Below, piece after piece: positions 11,892 to 23,091 of a stretch of 64,000 nucleotides of DNA (its first letter is position 1; each line of letters begins with the position of its first letter). The DNA comes from Canna indica (taxonomy: Eukaryota > Streptophyta > Magnoliopsida > Zingiberales > Cannaceae). The translations under genes and the position numbers were made by a program. The notes beneath the pieces are model-generated. The model searched no databases. It saw only the letters and a list, made by a program, of their open reading frames with translations, and was not told where the DNA came from. The DNA lies in contig CP136893.1 in the NCBI GenBank assembly GCA_034359265.1, forward strand, positions 46,883,501-46,947,500, written 5' to 3'.

Positions 11892-12523
11892 TAAAATTTC
11901 TCCTTTTCTCTTTGTGAGAGTACTTCTCAGACAATTCCAATTCATAAGTTTCCAATTATCCCATCATGGTGTCAAGAGTAATAGAAGATGGACTTCTCCT
12001 ATGGCAGCAGCCTTCATATCAAATTTTGTAGGCATGGATCTTCAAAGAATGGTTCTCCAAGGTTAGAAGCATTATTAATCAAGTTTTTGATACACCCATG
12101 AAAGTCCTGGATGCTTTCATCTTCACCCATTTTCAAATTCTAAAATCTGGTATTGAGAATTTCAACTTTTGACTTACGAAGAGTCAAAGATCCTTTATGA
12201 TTTGTCTCTAAAATCTCCCATGCTTGTTTTGCAAGAGTGCAAACAGAGATAAGTTTGAACTGAAAGGGATCCACACCATTGAAAATGACATTAAGGGCTT
12301 TGTTATCATTGTTGGCAGCAACAACTTCTGCTTCCGTAAATAGGTTCTTTGGTTTCTTCTCAGTCCAAAGTGAAGGAGGAGTATAGTCATCTTCTATAGT
12401 ATCCCAATAACAATTATCTATGGACTTGATGAATGCTCTCATTCGAGCTTTCCAATAAGCATAGTTTGTTCCAATAAGAAGTGGAGGAACATTGACAAAA
12501 TTTCCCATTGGCATTTCTTCCAT
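11892..12523 (-). pseudogene. Copia gag N-terminal fragment (DUF4219/UBN2-like)
   Basis: The minus-strand ORF from a Met codon at 12523 contains the phrase PPLLIGTNYAYWKARMRAFI near its start. The phrases ALNVIFNGVD and QAWEILETNHKGSLTLRKSK follow, the pattern of the N-terminal part of copia Gag (UBN2 family). A stop at 12140 ends the open frame. Related coding text (MGEDESIQDFHGCIKNLINN) continues downstream with further damage until the gypsy LTR at 11891 cuts it. I chose the Met at 12523 because upstream codons in the same frame read through the leader next to the primer site. This Gag differs from those of the other copia elements in the window. Confidence 0.8.
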
Positions 12524-12584
12524 TTGGAGCCTAAAAGATAAGAGAGACACCAAGGATCTTGTGCAGGTAAAGGTTAGCACAACT

Positions 12585-12596
12585 GCTCTGATACCA
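12585..12596 (-). other. Primer binding site of the interrupted copia element
   Basis: TGGTATCAGAGC on the minus strand, two bases inside the LTR end at 12599. It shows that the LTR lying at 12599 and beyond is the 5' LTR of a minus-strand element. Confidence 0.88.
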
Positions 12597-12598
12597 AA

Positions 12599-12986
12599 TG
12601 ACAATATATATATAGGTCTCTTTAGGAACTTCTGTAAAGGACAATTGCTCAGGAAGTTGCAACAGCTCTAATACTAGCCTATTGTAGCAAAGTAAGAACC
12701 AAAACAAAAAGGCAATGCTAAACTAAGGAGATTTGTTTATCTAGTTCAGTGACAAATCAGTCACCTAATATGCGGGGCACTCACTGGACAAATGCCAAAT
12801 TCACTATCTATAAGTACAATATAAGTCCTCTGAATTTCTCACCCGAAATCCGACTACTAGTACTACAGTGAATAAGAAAAACAAAAACTTATTTGCTATT
12901 ACAATTAAAAATATCAACTTGCCTCTCTATGACATCACAATCACAAAGTTCCGTCCTCTACACAGCCTCGTATTATAGTGAGTTAT
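12599..12986 (-). repeat. Copia 5' LTR, inner part (continues at 23459-24118)
   Basis: The LTR ends (minus strand) TATTGTCA at 12599, beside the primer site. At 12986 it is interrupted by a gypsy LTR, and the rest resumes at 23459. The flanking bases gttat (12982-12986) and gttct (23459-23463) look like a 5-bp target duplication with one difference. The rejoined LTR would be about 1.04 kb, starting TGTTAATA at 24118. Confidence 0.7.
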
Positions 12987-13288
12987 TGAAATATCCAAAA
13001 ATCATAATAATAATATTTTATTCTTGAGCGCGGGATCGTGGGCCCTAGTTAGCACAGATTGGCAGGAAGCTTAGGATTAGACCCGAGTAAGCATTTAATG
13101 TAGAAAAATTAAGAGAAATTTTATTATCTGATCTCCATGATTTAGCATGCTAGGATGATAGAGGGTGTCGAGGCGAATTTAACGGTGCAATCGGATCTTG
13201 AATCAGAGTTAGAACGGGTGAGTTATGGGCTATTCAAGTCAGATAGCTTAGGTAGGGGTATTTTGGTCATTTGGACCCAACAAGTGTC

Positions 13289-13296
13289 TATAAATT
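13289..13296 (+). promoter_or_regulatory. TATA box of gypsy LTR family C
   Basis: TATAAATT about 185 bp upstream of the donor-like GTGAGTGG. The other gypsy families have similar sites: GTATAAAACC on the minus strand near 49372 (B) and AATAAAACC near 39062 (A). Transcription start would be about 30 bp downstream. Confidence 0.5.
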
Positions 13297-14892
13297 AGAC
13301 CCTGGGGTGTGCAACCAGAGGGTTTTAGCTGCATGCCACCCGAGGCAAAGGAGAGAGGAGAGAGAGGGCACCGTCGAGGAGGAGGAGCCGTCGGAGCCGG
13401 GTTTTTGCGAGTTCATCGGTGTCGATCGGGGGAAGAACTTGCGCGTCTTTTCCTTCTATTTTCTCTTTGTCCAGTGAGTGGATTTAGGCATTCTTTTCTC
13501 CAATTCTTGATTCATGTCGCTATTCTCATATTTTGAGGTTTTTCGTCAATTTTTGATGCATTTTCTTGTATCGGATCGGAAGTCGAATCGATCATTTCTT
13601 AATTAAACCATATTGTTTACCCCTTTTACATCATTCATTTCGGAAGTCGAATCGTCAATTTTTTTCTTTTTTTGCCCCTTTTTGTTCACCTTGCCGGTCG
13701 GCACCGGCCGCGCCGAGAGGCGGTGCCCAGCATGGCGTCACTGACACGCATGGGCAGCCACACCGCGCGGCGGGGCGATCGCTCATCGACAGGCGCCGGC
13801 GTCGGCGCCAGGGTTGCTGGTGGCCCGGTCAACCGTGGAAGGGCGGCGGTAATGGCTGGAGTAGGGAGGTGGCTGGGAACCCTAGATTTTGGGTGAGGGA
13901 GATGAGATGAAATGGAGGGCTTTGATTGATTTGGGTGAGATGAATGACTGGATTGAATTGGTTGAGATGAAGGGCATGGATTTGATCTTGTGTAGATGTA
14001 AGGCTTAGATTGTATCATTTAGATGGAGGGATGAGATTGCATCTTGGTAGATGTAAGGTTATGATTGCATCATGTTATATGGAAGGCTGTGGTTGCATCA
14101 TATCGATGAAGGACTGTGTTTGCATCTGGTTAGATGTAAGGCTGTGATTACAACATGTAGATGGAGAACTGTGATTGCATCTGGTTAGATGTAAGGCTGT
14201 GATTTGATCCTGTTTAAATGAAGGGGTGAGATTTCATTACCGAGTTATTGATTGTAACACCGTTATATTCGTTCGTAACAGTGATTTATTAAATAAATTA
14301 AGACATTTCTTTCATTATTCTAAATAATTATTTCGGGACCTTAAAGTTAGCAAAAATATTCATGTTATATATGCATTTTCACCTAATCGACGTTGTGGAT
14401 TCATTGGTGAGGTCTATTTCACCATCAGACCTTCCGATTTTGAAAATAGTAGGTGGGCGTCGCCTCTTTTTGCGTGCGAACCTGAAAAATTGTATTTTAT
14501 ATATTTTTATGGTTCGATCTAGGATGATTCATGGATATTGTAGTTAGTGAGGTGAATCTTATCCTAGATCAGTGATTTCTATGATAAGTTATTTTATCAT
14601 ATTCCAGTCTATTAATTTATAGTTGGAGTTTACTTTTGCACTACTTTCATGATACACGTGCATCCTTTCTTACAGTGCTATAATTCTATTTTATGGTTAT
14701 TTATTTGTGCTGAGCATTCATGATTTATGAGCATTATTTCTCTATATATATATGTATGCAGTTGTGATGTATGGCAGGAGGAGGTGGAGGATGAGGTATG
14801 CACTTGACATACCCTTTATTACATGTTGATAGCACATCTTGTTTATGCTTATATACATGCGTGTGTGGTGTTGTGATGTGCTTATTGCATTT

Positions 14893-15100
14893 CTCGGAAG
14901 CCTCGCTGGTGAGGGTAGGGTATGCCCCAAAGAGAAAGCATTCGCCTTATTTCGGAAGTCTAGCTAGTGAGGGGACATCATACCCCAAAGAGACAGCCTG
15001 GAGACCCGAGCAGGTGAGGGGAATGTATGCCCCAACAGGCTAGCTCGGAAGAGCCAGTGCCGGTGAGGGGAGGGCATGCCCCAAAGAGACGGCACTGAGC
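14893..15100 (+). repeat. Hairpin units in gypsy LTR family C
   Basis: Four to five diverged units with the core GGTGAGGGGA..TATGCCCCAAAGAGAC. Flanking stems differ by unit: CAGTGCCG (15055-15062) pairs with CGGCACTG (15090-15097), and AGCCTG (14995-15000) pairs with CAGGCT (15036-15041). The homologous LTR at 60061-61000 has GTGTC (60239-60243) with GACAC (60273-60277) in the last unit. Confidence 0.6.
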
Positions 15101-15465
15101 TGGGTGATAGTTCGACGGCCACCCGTCTACCTACCCTTTGTGGCTGTGTGGGATCGACGAGTCCGGGGAGCATGCATATGATTGAGGTGTTGCATTGCAT
15201 GCATATGATTGAGGTATTTCATTCTTCTTATTTTATTGCTGTAGATATTGTTGACGGATGTTGATTTCATGCATAGAGTTGTGGATATATTATTGCTGAT
15301 TTCTTCTAACTTTGCTGTTACGTTATTTATATCGACTATTTATATTTTTATGCATGATGATTGATTTGGTGAATTGAGGACTGATCTGCTCACTAACTCT
15401 TAGTTTGACTTACCCCTCATTACTATTGTTTTCCAGCACCTGAGCTAGATTAGAGAGGTAATGGG

Positions 15466-16893
15466 TGTTGGCTTAAGGGTTTCTCTTAAGTCTCGATCTT
15501 TATTTTGATGATAACAAACAAGTATTTAATCTATGTGTGAAGTTTTGAGTTCAGGTTGAGGTTGTGATAAGCATGCGAAGTTCGTTCAAACGAAATGAAA
15601 GAAAAGACCGTTGAAGAAACGAAAGAAGAAAACGTCAAAGAAAGGCTCGGGTTTAGATAAAGGGAGAAATGATGTAATATACGCTTAGGATAATCTTATC
15701 CTAAGCCAAATTGTAAAGTTACCCAATTTGAAACTTGGTAACTAAACCCATAAAAAAGCATGGAAAAAATTCAAAGTAAAAATCAGCCTCAGCCTGAGTT
15801 CGGTCGACCGAACAAGGCAGAAGTTTGGTAGTAGCCTATTCGGTCGATTGACCGAATGATGCCAAAATATGGCAGTAGCCATTCGGTCGGCCTGTCGGTC
15901 GACCGAAGTTGGTGAAGCATTGGCGCAAGGCTACGTCGGTTGACCGACCAAAGCCAAAATTAGGCAGAAGGCGCAATGGTCGACCGGATTGAAGATTGCG
16001 GATCGCACATCTATCTTCCCTGCATCGGTCGACCGATTTGGTCGACCGGATCTGGGATTGAGGAAGCTACGACTCATTCGGTCGACACATCGATCGACCG
16101 AACAACGCTAAAAACACACAGAAAGTGTAGCGGTCGATTGGTCGGTCGATCGACGATCGACCGAACATTTGTAACGGCTATTTTTCTATCTGTTGAATCT
16201 CTGTTCAGCTGAGGGGTTATAAATACCCTTCACCTACCTTGTTAAAAACTTCTTAGAGAATTAATTGAGCATTCAAGAAGTGACTTAAAGCCTTCAAAGT
16301 GATCGAATTTGCTGCACCCTAATCTTCCGTCAAAACCATCTTCAAGCGCTTGCTTCCCTTAACTCTGCTGCAACTTGAGTCTATCTTCTAGCAAGTTGAA
16401 GGTGTGAAGGCATGGAAAAAGAGTTGTGGTTCCTCTCTCTATTCTTAAAGCTCTTTTGCATTGTATTTGAAGTTTTATTTCAGACTTGTTTTCAATCTGT
16501 AATAGCTGTTAGGTGTGCTAGAGAAACACTTAGAGGAAACTTTGTAGAGTTGTGTTTTGCCTAGGTGAATAGGTTTAAGGGTTCTCAAAGAGGTGAGAAG
16601 TGTGTCCCCAATTGTATTCAAAGGGAAACACAAGTTCTATAAAGTAGTGGTTAGAAATCCTTGGTGAGGAGCCAAGGTAGTGGAGTAGGCAGTTGGTCGA
16701 ACCACTATAATTACTCTTGTCTGCATTGCTTTCTTATTTGCCTATTATTGTTCTTAATATTTGATCACATCCATTGTTAAGAAACACTTGCACTTAATTG
16801 AAGTTAAATTTGAGTAAAAAGAAAATTTGATTAAATAGAAAAGGGGACAGATACTATTCAACCTCCCCTTCTAGTGTCGGATTTCTTACAACA
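15466..16893 (+). repeat. Copia 5' LTR (SIRE-like element)
   Basis: 1428 bp, TGTTGGC to CTTACAACA. It contains five exact GGTCGACC palindromes (15802, 15897, 15978, 16027, 16040) and many variants between 15798 and 16165, then a TATA box at 16218-16225. Confidence 0.92.
16218..16225 (+). promoter_or_regulatory. TATA box of copia LTR
   Basis: TATAAATA within GGGGTTATAAATACCC. The same box lies at 22415 in the 3' LTR, and related ones at 33395 and 50058 (plus) and at 9086-9095 and 26587-26594 (minus). In each full LTR the GGTCGACC cluster is upstream of it. Confidence 0.65.
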
Positions 16894-16895
16894 AT

Positions 16896-16907
16896 TGGTA
16901 TCAGAGC
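16896..16907 (+). other. Primer binding site, initiator-Met tRNA
   Basis: TGGTATCAGAGC two bases after the 5' LTR end at 16893. Confidence 0.92.
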
Positions 16908-16950
16908 TTGGCCGCAGGATAAGATTTAACCATCTTCCCTGCAAATTAAG

Positions 16951-18087
16951 ATGTCTAGTGAAATCCAACTAGCTCAAGGGTCCTCTACTCATACTCCACC
17001 ACTATTCGATGGAAACAACTATGCGTACTAGAAGATTCGTATGAATGACTTCCTACAATCTCTAGGCATGGATGTATGGAGGATGATTCTAGTAGAGTAT
17101 AAGCAACCCAATAAGAACATGGATGAGTGGGACCAAGAGGAAATTAAACTCTTCAATGCTAATGCAAAGGCTGTCAATGCATTATATTGTGGCCTATCAA
17201 TTAATGAGTTTAATAGAATCTCCATTTGTAAGTCCGCATATGAACTTTGGAAAGTTCTAGAGACCACACATGAAGGGACTTCACAAGTTAAGGAATCTAA
17301 AATAAACTTACTTATGCATGACTATGAAATGTTTAAAATGTTATCGCATGAATCCATTGATGCCATGTATGCTAGATTTCAAAATATTACAAATGGATTA
17401 GCTAACCTTGGCAGAGAAATAAAGGAAGAGGAGAAGGTAAGGAAGCTCCTTCGTTCCCTTCCAAAAGCTTGGGAGCCCAAGGTCATAGCTGTCATGGAAG
17501 CAAAAGACATGAGCACCTTGAAGATCACCGAGCTCATTGGGTCTCTCATGACACATGAGACCCATATGAAGCAATATCAGGAGGAGGATGCCCCCAAAGG
17601 CAAGACCATAGCCTTAAAAGCATCACATCGAGCAGAAGAGTCGTCATCATCCGAGGAAGAGACAGATGATGTTGAAGAAATGGTGATGCTAGCAAGAAGA
17701 TTTATGAGTTTCATGAGGGGAGGCATGAGGAAGGGAAGAGGAGGCTACACATGCTACCATTGCAACAAGACCGGGCATCTAAGGAGGGATTGCCCACTTC
17801 TCAAGATAGCTTCCACCTCCAACCCTCACAAAAAGGAAAAATACAAGAAGAAGAAGAAGGCAATGATGGCTTCATGGGATGAAAGCGAGGCCTCATCGAG
17901 TGAAGAAGAAGCAAAGAGTGAAGAGGCAAATATTTGCTTGATGGAAAATGATGATGAGGTAAGATTTACTTTCGGTGAAGTTTCTTTTACTCAAGAAGAA
18001 CTAGAAAGTGAATTTGAACAAATGCATGATGAATTTAATGCTATTAGGAGAAAATTTAGAGACCTTAAAAGGACACTAAATCTTTAG
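16951..18087 (+). pseudogene. Copia Gag, N-terminal and first zinc-knuckle part
   Basis: Starts at ATG 16951, 44 bp after the primer site. The first codons read SSEIQLAQGSSTHTPPLFDG; a TAG at about 17029-17031 stands where the family has Trp (NYAYWK), so translation would stop after about 26 residues. The downstream frame has the UBN2-type Gag region (17041-17600), an acidic serine stretch and the CCHC knuckle CYHCNKTGHLRRDC (from 17752), then a lysine-rich stretch. The frame ends at 18087 after a one-base frameshift near 18065; coiled-coil coding continues in another frame. The function would be the nucleocapsid of the virus-like particle. Confidence 0.85.
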
Positions 18088-18582
18088 AGCTTGAGAATGA
18101 TAGTTTATTACTCACATGCAATGCCTTAAGAAAAGAAGTAGACACCCTTAAGGAGGAGACACACACCCTAGAGAAAGCTAAGAAGGACTTAGAAAATGAC
18201 AACAAAAAATTAGAAGATGAAAACAAGTATTTAAGTGATCAAGTAGAGGACTTGAATAATAGCATGCTAACATTAAAAAGGGAACTTTGCATGCTCAATG
18301 AAAAGATGACAGCCATACAAAATGCCATGCCTAAGGTTGTCCATAAAAAGAAATCATCATACTCCAATGCTCACACACACACTAGAAGAAAATTTAAAGG
18401 AAACTATTTTTCTTGTGGCATATTTGGCCATATGGACAAGGATTGTGCTTTGAGGAGGAACCCACATGCAAGATTTACATGGGTTCCCAAAATGACTAAC
18501 ACTCAAGGACCCAAGAGAATTTGGGTACCTAAAATGGTTTTTTCTCCTTTTGTAGATGGAGAAGCATCCTCAAGCAAGTAGA
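18066..18582 (+). pseudogene. Copia Gag, coiled-coil and second zinc-knuckle part
   Basis: In the shifted frame the sequence reads KSLELENDSLLLTCNALRKE and continues as a long Lys/Glu/Leu coiled coil up to about 18310. It then has a second knuckle reading YFSCGIFGHMDKDC, in which the first zinc-binding Cys has become Tyr. The phrase WVPK..NTQGPKRIWVPK follows. Two-knuckle Gag proteins with a long coiled coil fit the SIRE/Maximus group. The same C-terminal layout is seen at 3827-4144 and 63468-64000. Confidence 0.8.
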
Positions 18583-18834
18583 AGCACTTGTATATTGGAT
18601 AGCGGTTGCTCAAAGCACATGACGGGCGACATCAACTTATTTACAACCCTATCAAGCAAAGATGGTGGACATGTCACATTTGGAGACAATGCCAAAGGTA
18701 TGATTGTTGGCATTGGTGACATAGGTATACTCCCTTACCCATGCATTAAGAATGTTTTATTAGTTGATGGGTTAAAACATAACTTGATTAGCATATCACA
18801 ATTATGTGACAATGGATACATAATTATTTTTTAG
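18583..18834 (+). pseudogene. Copia aspartic protease, truncated pol N-terminus
   Basis: The phrase CILDSGCSKHMTGD carries the aspartic protease motif D-S-G (18598-18606), followed by VTFGDNAKG and the phrase DGLKHNLISISQLCDNGY, all typical of copia protease. The enzyme would cut the Gag-Pol precursor. After CDNGY the sequence jumps at about 18830 into the integrase core. The His/Cys zinc region of the integrase and the segment holding its first catalytic Asp are therefore deleted. Confidence 0.82.
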
Positions 18835-19500
18835 TTGATGATTTTTCTAGATTTACATGGGTTTTCTTTTTGGCCAAGAAAAAGAAACCTTTGACTTTTT
18901 CAAAAAGTTTACAAAGGAAGTTACAAATGAAAAATGAGTTTCAATTTTAAAAATTAGAAGTGATAATGGAGGGGAGTTTAAAAATGAAAAATTTTCCGAG
19001 TTTTGTGATGATTTGAGTATTGAACATACATTTTCTTCCCCGAGGACCCTTCAATAAAATGGGTGGTTGAGATGAAGAATAGAACCTTACAAGAGATGGC
19101 TAGGACCATGCTATGCGAAAATAATTTGCCTAAGTATTTTTGGGCCGAAGCCATAAATACCTCTTGCTATGTTCTTAATCAAGTTTTATTAAGACCCAAA
19201 ATTAAGAAAACACCTTTTGAGCTTTGGAATGGTAAAATCCCAAATGTGGGATATTTTCATATTTTTGGATGCAAATGTTTTATATTAAATACTAAGGAGA
19301 ATTTAGTAAAATTTAATTCTAAAACCGATGAAGGGATTTTCCTAGGTTACTCCATTAATTCTAAGGCATATAGGGTTTACAATCGTAGAACCATGATTGT
19401 TGAAGAATTTATGGATGTCACGTTTAATGAAACTAATGATTCTTCTAGAAATGTGAAGATTGTGAATGTAGGTGAGGAACTTGAGAATTTCGCACTTCAT
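18835..19500 (+). pseudogene. Copia integrase, deleted and frameshifted
   Basis: The core resumes with VDDFSRFTWVFFLAKKK, then the second catalytic Asp in RSDNGGEF (near 18960-18980), a stop and a frameshift near 19045-19060, then [17 protein letters not shown], which holds the catalytic Glu. The C-terminal part ([36 protein letters not shown]) is well kept. The first catalytic Asp is lost in the deletion upstream, so the enzyme cannot work. The family role is cDNA insertion into the host chromosome. Confidence 0.82.
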
Positions 19501-19689
19501 GAAAAAGAGGTGGAGGTTGAAGATAATGAGGAAACTCAACATGACGATCCACCATCCTCGAATCTACCTCAAGTTGAAGATGAAGAAGAAGAAGCTCTAC
19601 CGCCTCTTCCTAAAGGATATCGGTTGGTGAGGGATCATCCAATGGATCAAGTCATTGAAGAACCTTCAACGGGAGTGCTAACGCGCTCT

Positions 19690-20601
19690 AAACTCAAGAA
19701 TGTTTGTCAATATGTAGCTTTTGTATCTCAAGTAGAGCCTAAGAACATTAAGGAAGCAATAGAAGATGAGTTTTTGGGACTAGCTATGCAAGAAGAACTC
19801 AACCAATTTGCTAGAAATGATGTACGGGACTTAGTACCTAGACCTAGTGAACAAACTATAATTGGGACTAAATGGGCTTTTAGAAATAAGCTAGATGAAG
19901 AAGGATTAGTCATCAGAGGCAAAGCTAGGTTAGTGGCACAAGGGTACAATCAACAAGAAGGGATAGATTATAATGAAACTCATGCTCCCGTAGCTAGATT
20001 AGAAGCAATTAGAATGCTTTTGGCATATGCTAGCTTTAAGAGTTTTAAACTTTTCCAAATGGATGTTTAAAGTACATTTTTAAATGGCTTCATTAGTGAA
20101 GAAGTTTATGTTGAACAACCCCCCGGATTTGAAAGTTTTGAGTTTCCAAACCTTGTTTTGAAACTTAAAAAGGCATTATATGGTTTAAAACAAGCCCCTA
20201 GGGCTTGGTATGAAAGGCTTGTAAACTTTTTAATAGAACAAGGTTTTAATGTTGGAAAAGTCGATGTTTCACTTTTTATTAAGCATCATGAAAATGATAT
20301 GTTATTAGTTCAAATTTATGTTGATGACATAATTTTTGGTGTTACTAATGAAATTATTTGTAAGTGGTTTGCTCAGTGTATGCAAGATGAGTTTGAGATG
20401 AGCATGATGGGAGAGCTCTCCTTCATGCTTGGTCTCCAAATCAAGCAAACCAACAAAGGAATCTTCATCAATCAAGCCAAGTACACAAAGGAGCTCATCA
20501 AAAGATTTGGGTTGAATGAAGCCAAGATAGCTTCTACACCAATGAGCACATCCATCAAGCTCGACAAAGATGAAGAGGGTGTCAAAGTTGACGAAAAATG
20601 A
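19690..20601 (+). pseudogene. Copia reverse transcriptase
   Basis: Recognised phrases in order: [74 protein letters not shown] and the catalytic YVDD at 20317-20328, then GELSFMLGLQIKQ and ASTPMSTSIKLDKDE. This copies the RNA genome into DNA. A TAA at about 20068-20070 replaces the Lys expected in FQMDVKSAFLNG, and a TGA ends the open frame at 20601, after which the same protein continues with YRGMIGSLLYLTASRPD. Apart from these stops the domain is nearly full length. Confidence 0.9.
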
Positions 20602-21134
20602 TATCGAGGTATGATTGGTAGCCTTCTTTACTTAACCGCAAGTAGACCCGATATCATGTTTAGCGCCTGTATATGTGCTAAGTTTCAATCTTGCCCTAGA
20701 ATGTCTCATTTAAGTGCGGTCAAACGCGTATTGAGATATTTAAAGGGCACAGTTGACTTAGGGCTATGGTATCCATGTCATACATCATTTGATTTAATCA
20801 GTTTTTCGGACGCGGATTTTGTCGGGTGTAAAGTAGATAGAAAAAGCACTGGTGGGTGTTGTCAATTCTTAGGGCTAGTTGTTGTGCCCAAGTCCTTTGG
20901 ATGAAACAAATCCTTTAGACTATGGACTTGAGTATTCTTGCATACCTATTCATTGTGATAATACTAGTGCAATAAATTTAACAAAGAATCCTATTTTACT
21001 TAAGACACCATTTTCTTAGGGATAATGTGACTAAGGAAAATATATCAGTAGAATTTGTATCCACCGTTAAACAACTTGTTGATATATTTACAAAACGCTT
21101 GGTTGAAGAAAGCTTTACAAATTTTAGGATGTAA
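20602..21134 (+). pseudogene. Copia RNase H, internally deleted
   Basis: The connection region (MIGSLLYLTASRPDIMFSAC, RVLRYLKGTVDLGL) leads into RNase H with SDADFVGCKVDRKSTGG, including its first catalytic Asp. Soon after 20890 the central part with the usual AEAEY motif is missing. Remnants resume as HCDNTSAINL, HHFLRDNVTKENISVEFV and TKRLVEESFTNFRM near 20950-21134, in shifting frames. The domain would remove the RNA strand during reverse transcription; it is inactive here. Confidence 0.82.
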
Positions 21135-21643
21135 TTAGGAATTTGTGCTTTTCCTAATAATTAAAATGTTCTTCTTCAAAACTTATATGGGTTTCAAAAC
21201 TTGCATTCTATAAAAGTATCATCACACTTATGTAATGCTCAGTAGTGGGGCTTTGTGACTTATTGATGTTTGCCTTCTATAGGCTTACATTAATAGGAAG
21301 GACTATAGTGGTAGATGATACTTGGTTTTATGGTTTTCTTGGTTTTTATGATGAAACTCATTAATTGTACCTTAATTCTTACCCTTTTTTATTGATATCA
21401 AAAAGGGGAAAAAAATTAAGGTCACACTTGGTTTTTACGATGCATATAGTTAGGGGGAGTTACAAAAATGATATGCACATTGATAGGAGGAGCATAGGGT
21501 GAGTTATAAGTATTTAAATGCACATGATGAGTTTTATATCTTGTATACCTTAACTCATGAATGCCTTAACTCAAACTCACAATGATATGCATATGTTTCT
21601 TAAAATTTCATGTTATGTTTGTCATCATCAAAAATGGGGAGAT
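21135..21643 (+). other. 3' non-coding region and polypurine tract of the SIRE-like element
   Basis: No gene is visible. The stretch ends with a purine-rich tract (AAAAATGGGGAGAT, about 21630-21643) directly before the 3' LTR. The phrase TGTTTGTCATCATCAAAAA before it matches the same place in the element at 537-570. Confidence 0.7.
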
Positions 21644-23091
21644 TGTTGGCTTAAGGGTTTCTCTTAAGCCTCGATCTTTATTTTGATGATAACAAGCAAG
21701 TATTTAATCTATGTGTGAAGTTTTGAGTTCAGGTTGAGATTGCGATAAGCATGTGAAGTTCATTCAAACGAAACGAAAGAAAAGACCGTTGAAGAAATGA
21801 AAGAAGAAAACGTCAAAGAAAGGCTCGGGTTTAGATCAAGTAGAAATCATGAAATATACCCTTAGGATGATCTTATCCCAAGCCAAATTGTAAAGTTATC
21901 AAAGTTGAAACTTGGTAACTAAACCCATAAAAAAGCATGAAAAAATTCAAAGTAAAAATCAGCGTCAGCCTGAGATCGGTCGACCGAACAAGCCAGAAGT
22001 TTGGCAGTAGCCTATTCGATTGACCGGTCGGTCGACCGAATGATGCCAAAATATGGCAGTAGCGGTCGACCTGTCGGTCGACCGAAGTTGGTGAAGGATT
22101 GGCGCAAGGCTACGTCGGTCGTGTGGTCGATCGAACGACCGAAGCCAAAATTAGGCAGAAGGCTGATTGGTCGACCGAATTGAAGATTGCAGATCGCGCA
22201 TCTAGTTTCCCTACATCGGTCGATCGATTCAGTCATCCAGATCTGGGATTAAGGAAGATGCGAGTCATTCTGTCGACCCACCGATCGACCGAACAGCGCT
22301 AAAAACACACATAAAGGGTAGCGGTCGATCGATCGATCGACTGACGATCGACCGAACGGCTGTAACGGCTGTAACGGCTATTTTTCTATCTGTTGAATCG
22401 TTGTTCAGAGGGGTTATAAATTCCCCTCACCTACCTTGTTAAAAACTTCTTAGATAAACAATTGAGCATTCAAGAAGTGATTAAAAGACTTCAAAGTGAT
22501 CGAATTTGCTGCGCCCTAATCTTCCGTCATAATCCTCTTCAAGTGCCTGCTTCCCTCAACTCTGCTGCAACTTGAGTCTATCTTCTGGCAAGTTGAAGGC
22601 GTGAAGGCTTGGAAAAAGTGCTGTGGTTCCTCTCTCTATTCTTAAAGCTCTTTTGCATTGTATTCGAAGTTTTATTTCAGACTTGTTTTCAATCTGCAAT
22701 AGCTGCTAGGTGTGCTAGAGAAACACTTAGGGGAAACTTTGTAGAGTTGTGTTTTGCCTAGGTGAATAGGTTTGAGGGGTTCTCAAAGAGGTGAGAAGAG
22801 TGTCTTCAATTATATTCAAAGGGAAACACAAGTTCTATAAAGTAGTGGTTAGAAATCCTTGGTGATGAGCCAAGGTAGTGGAGTAGGCAGTTGGCCGAAC
22901 CACTATAATTACTCTTGTCTGCATTGCTTTCTTATTTGCCTATTATTGATCTTAATATTTGATCACATCCATTGTTAAGAAACACTTGCACTTAATTGAA
23001 GTTAAATTTGAGTAAAAAGAAAATTTGATTAAATAGAAAAGGGGACATACACTATTCAACCTCCCCTTCTAGTGTCGGATTTCCTACAACA
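21644..23091 (+). repeat. Copia 3' LTR (SIRE-like element)
   Basis: 1448 bp, TGTTGGC to CCTACAACA. It is nearly the same as 15466-16893, with scattered substitutions and small indels (for example in the palindrome cluster, 21975-22350). TATA box at 22415-22422. Confidence 0.92.

Larger units (their letters stand above)
12987..15465 (+). repeat. Gypsy LTR, family C, left part (continues at 23092-23458)
   Basis: Begins TGAAATATCC at 12987; with the right part it totals about 2.85 kb and ends GGGGTGTGACA at 23458. No pol or primer site accompanies it, so it is a solo LTR. A TATA box lies at 13289-13296, followed by a GA-rich leader and a GTGAGTGG donor-like site at 13474. A run of GTGAGGGGA..TGCCCCAAAGAGAC units occurs at 14893-15100, and an acceptor-like TTGTTTTCCAG ends at 15436. 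The GC-rich ORFs at 13271-13910 fall in the leader and presumed intron and show no recognisable protein. Confidence 0.78.
15466..23091 (+). mobile_element. SIRE-like copia retrotransposon, complete in layout but defective
   Basis: 7626 bp. Layout: 5' LTR, primer site, gag, pol (protease, integrase, reverse transcriptase, RNase H in copia order), 3' non-coding region, purine tract, 3' LTR. It sits inside a gypsy LTR: the sequence before 15466 and after 23091 joins into text homologous to 60600-60680. The flanking 5-mers atggg and ccggg agree at only three positions, so the target duplication is unclear. The two LTRs are very similar, with scattered substitutions, suggesting a fairly recent insertion relative to its host LTR. 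Protein genes carry several stops, frameshifts and deletions. Confidence 0.9.

Noticed and set aside
13271..13910. GC-rich overlapping ORFs that could be a host exon
   Set aside because: They fall in the leader and presumed intron of a gypsy LTR with clear boundaries at 12987 and 23458.
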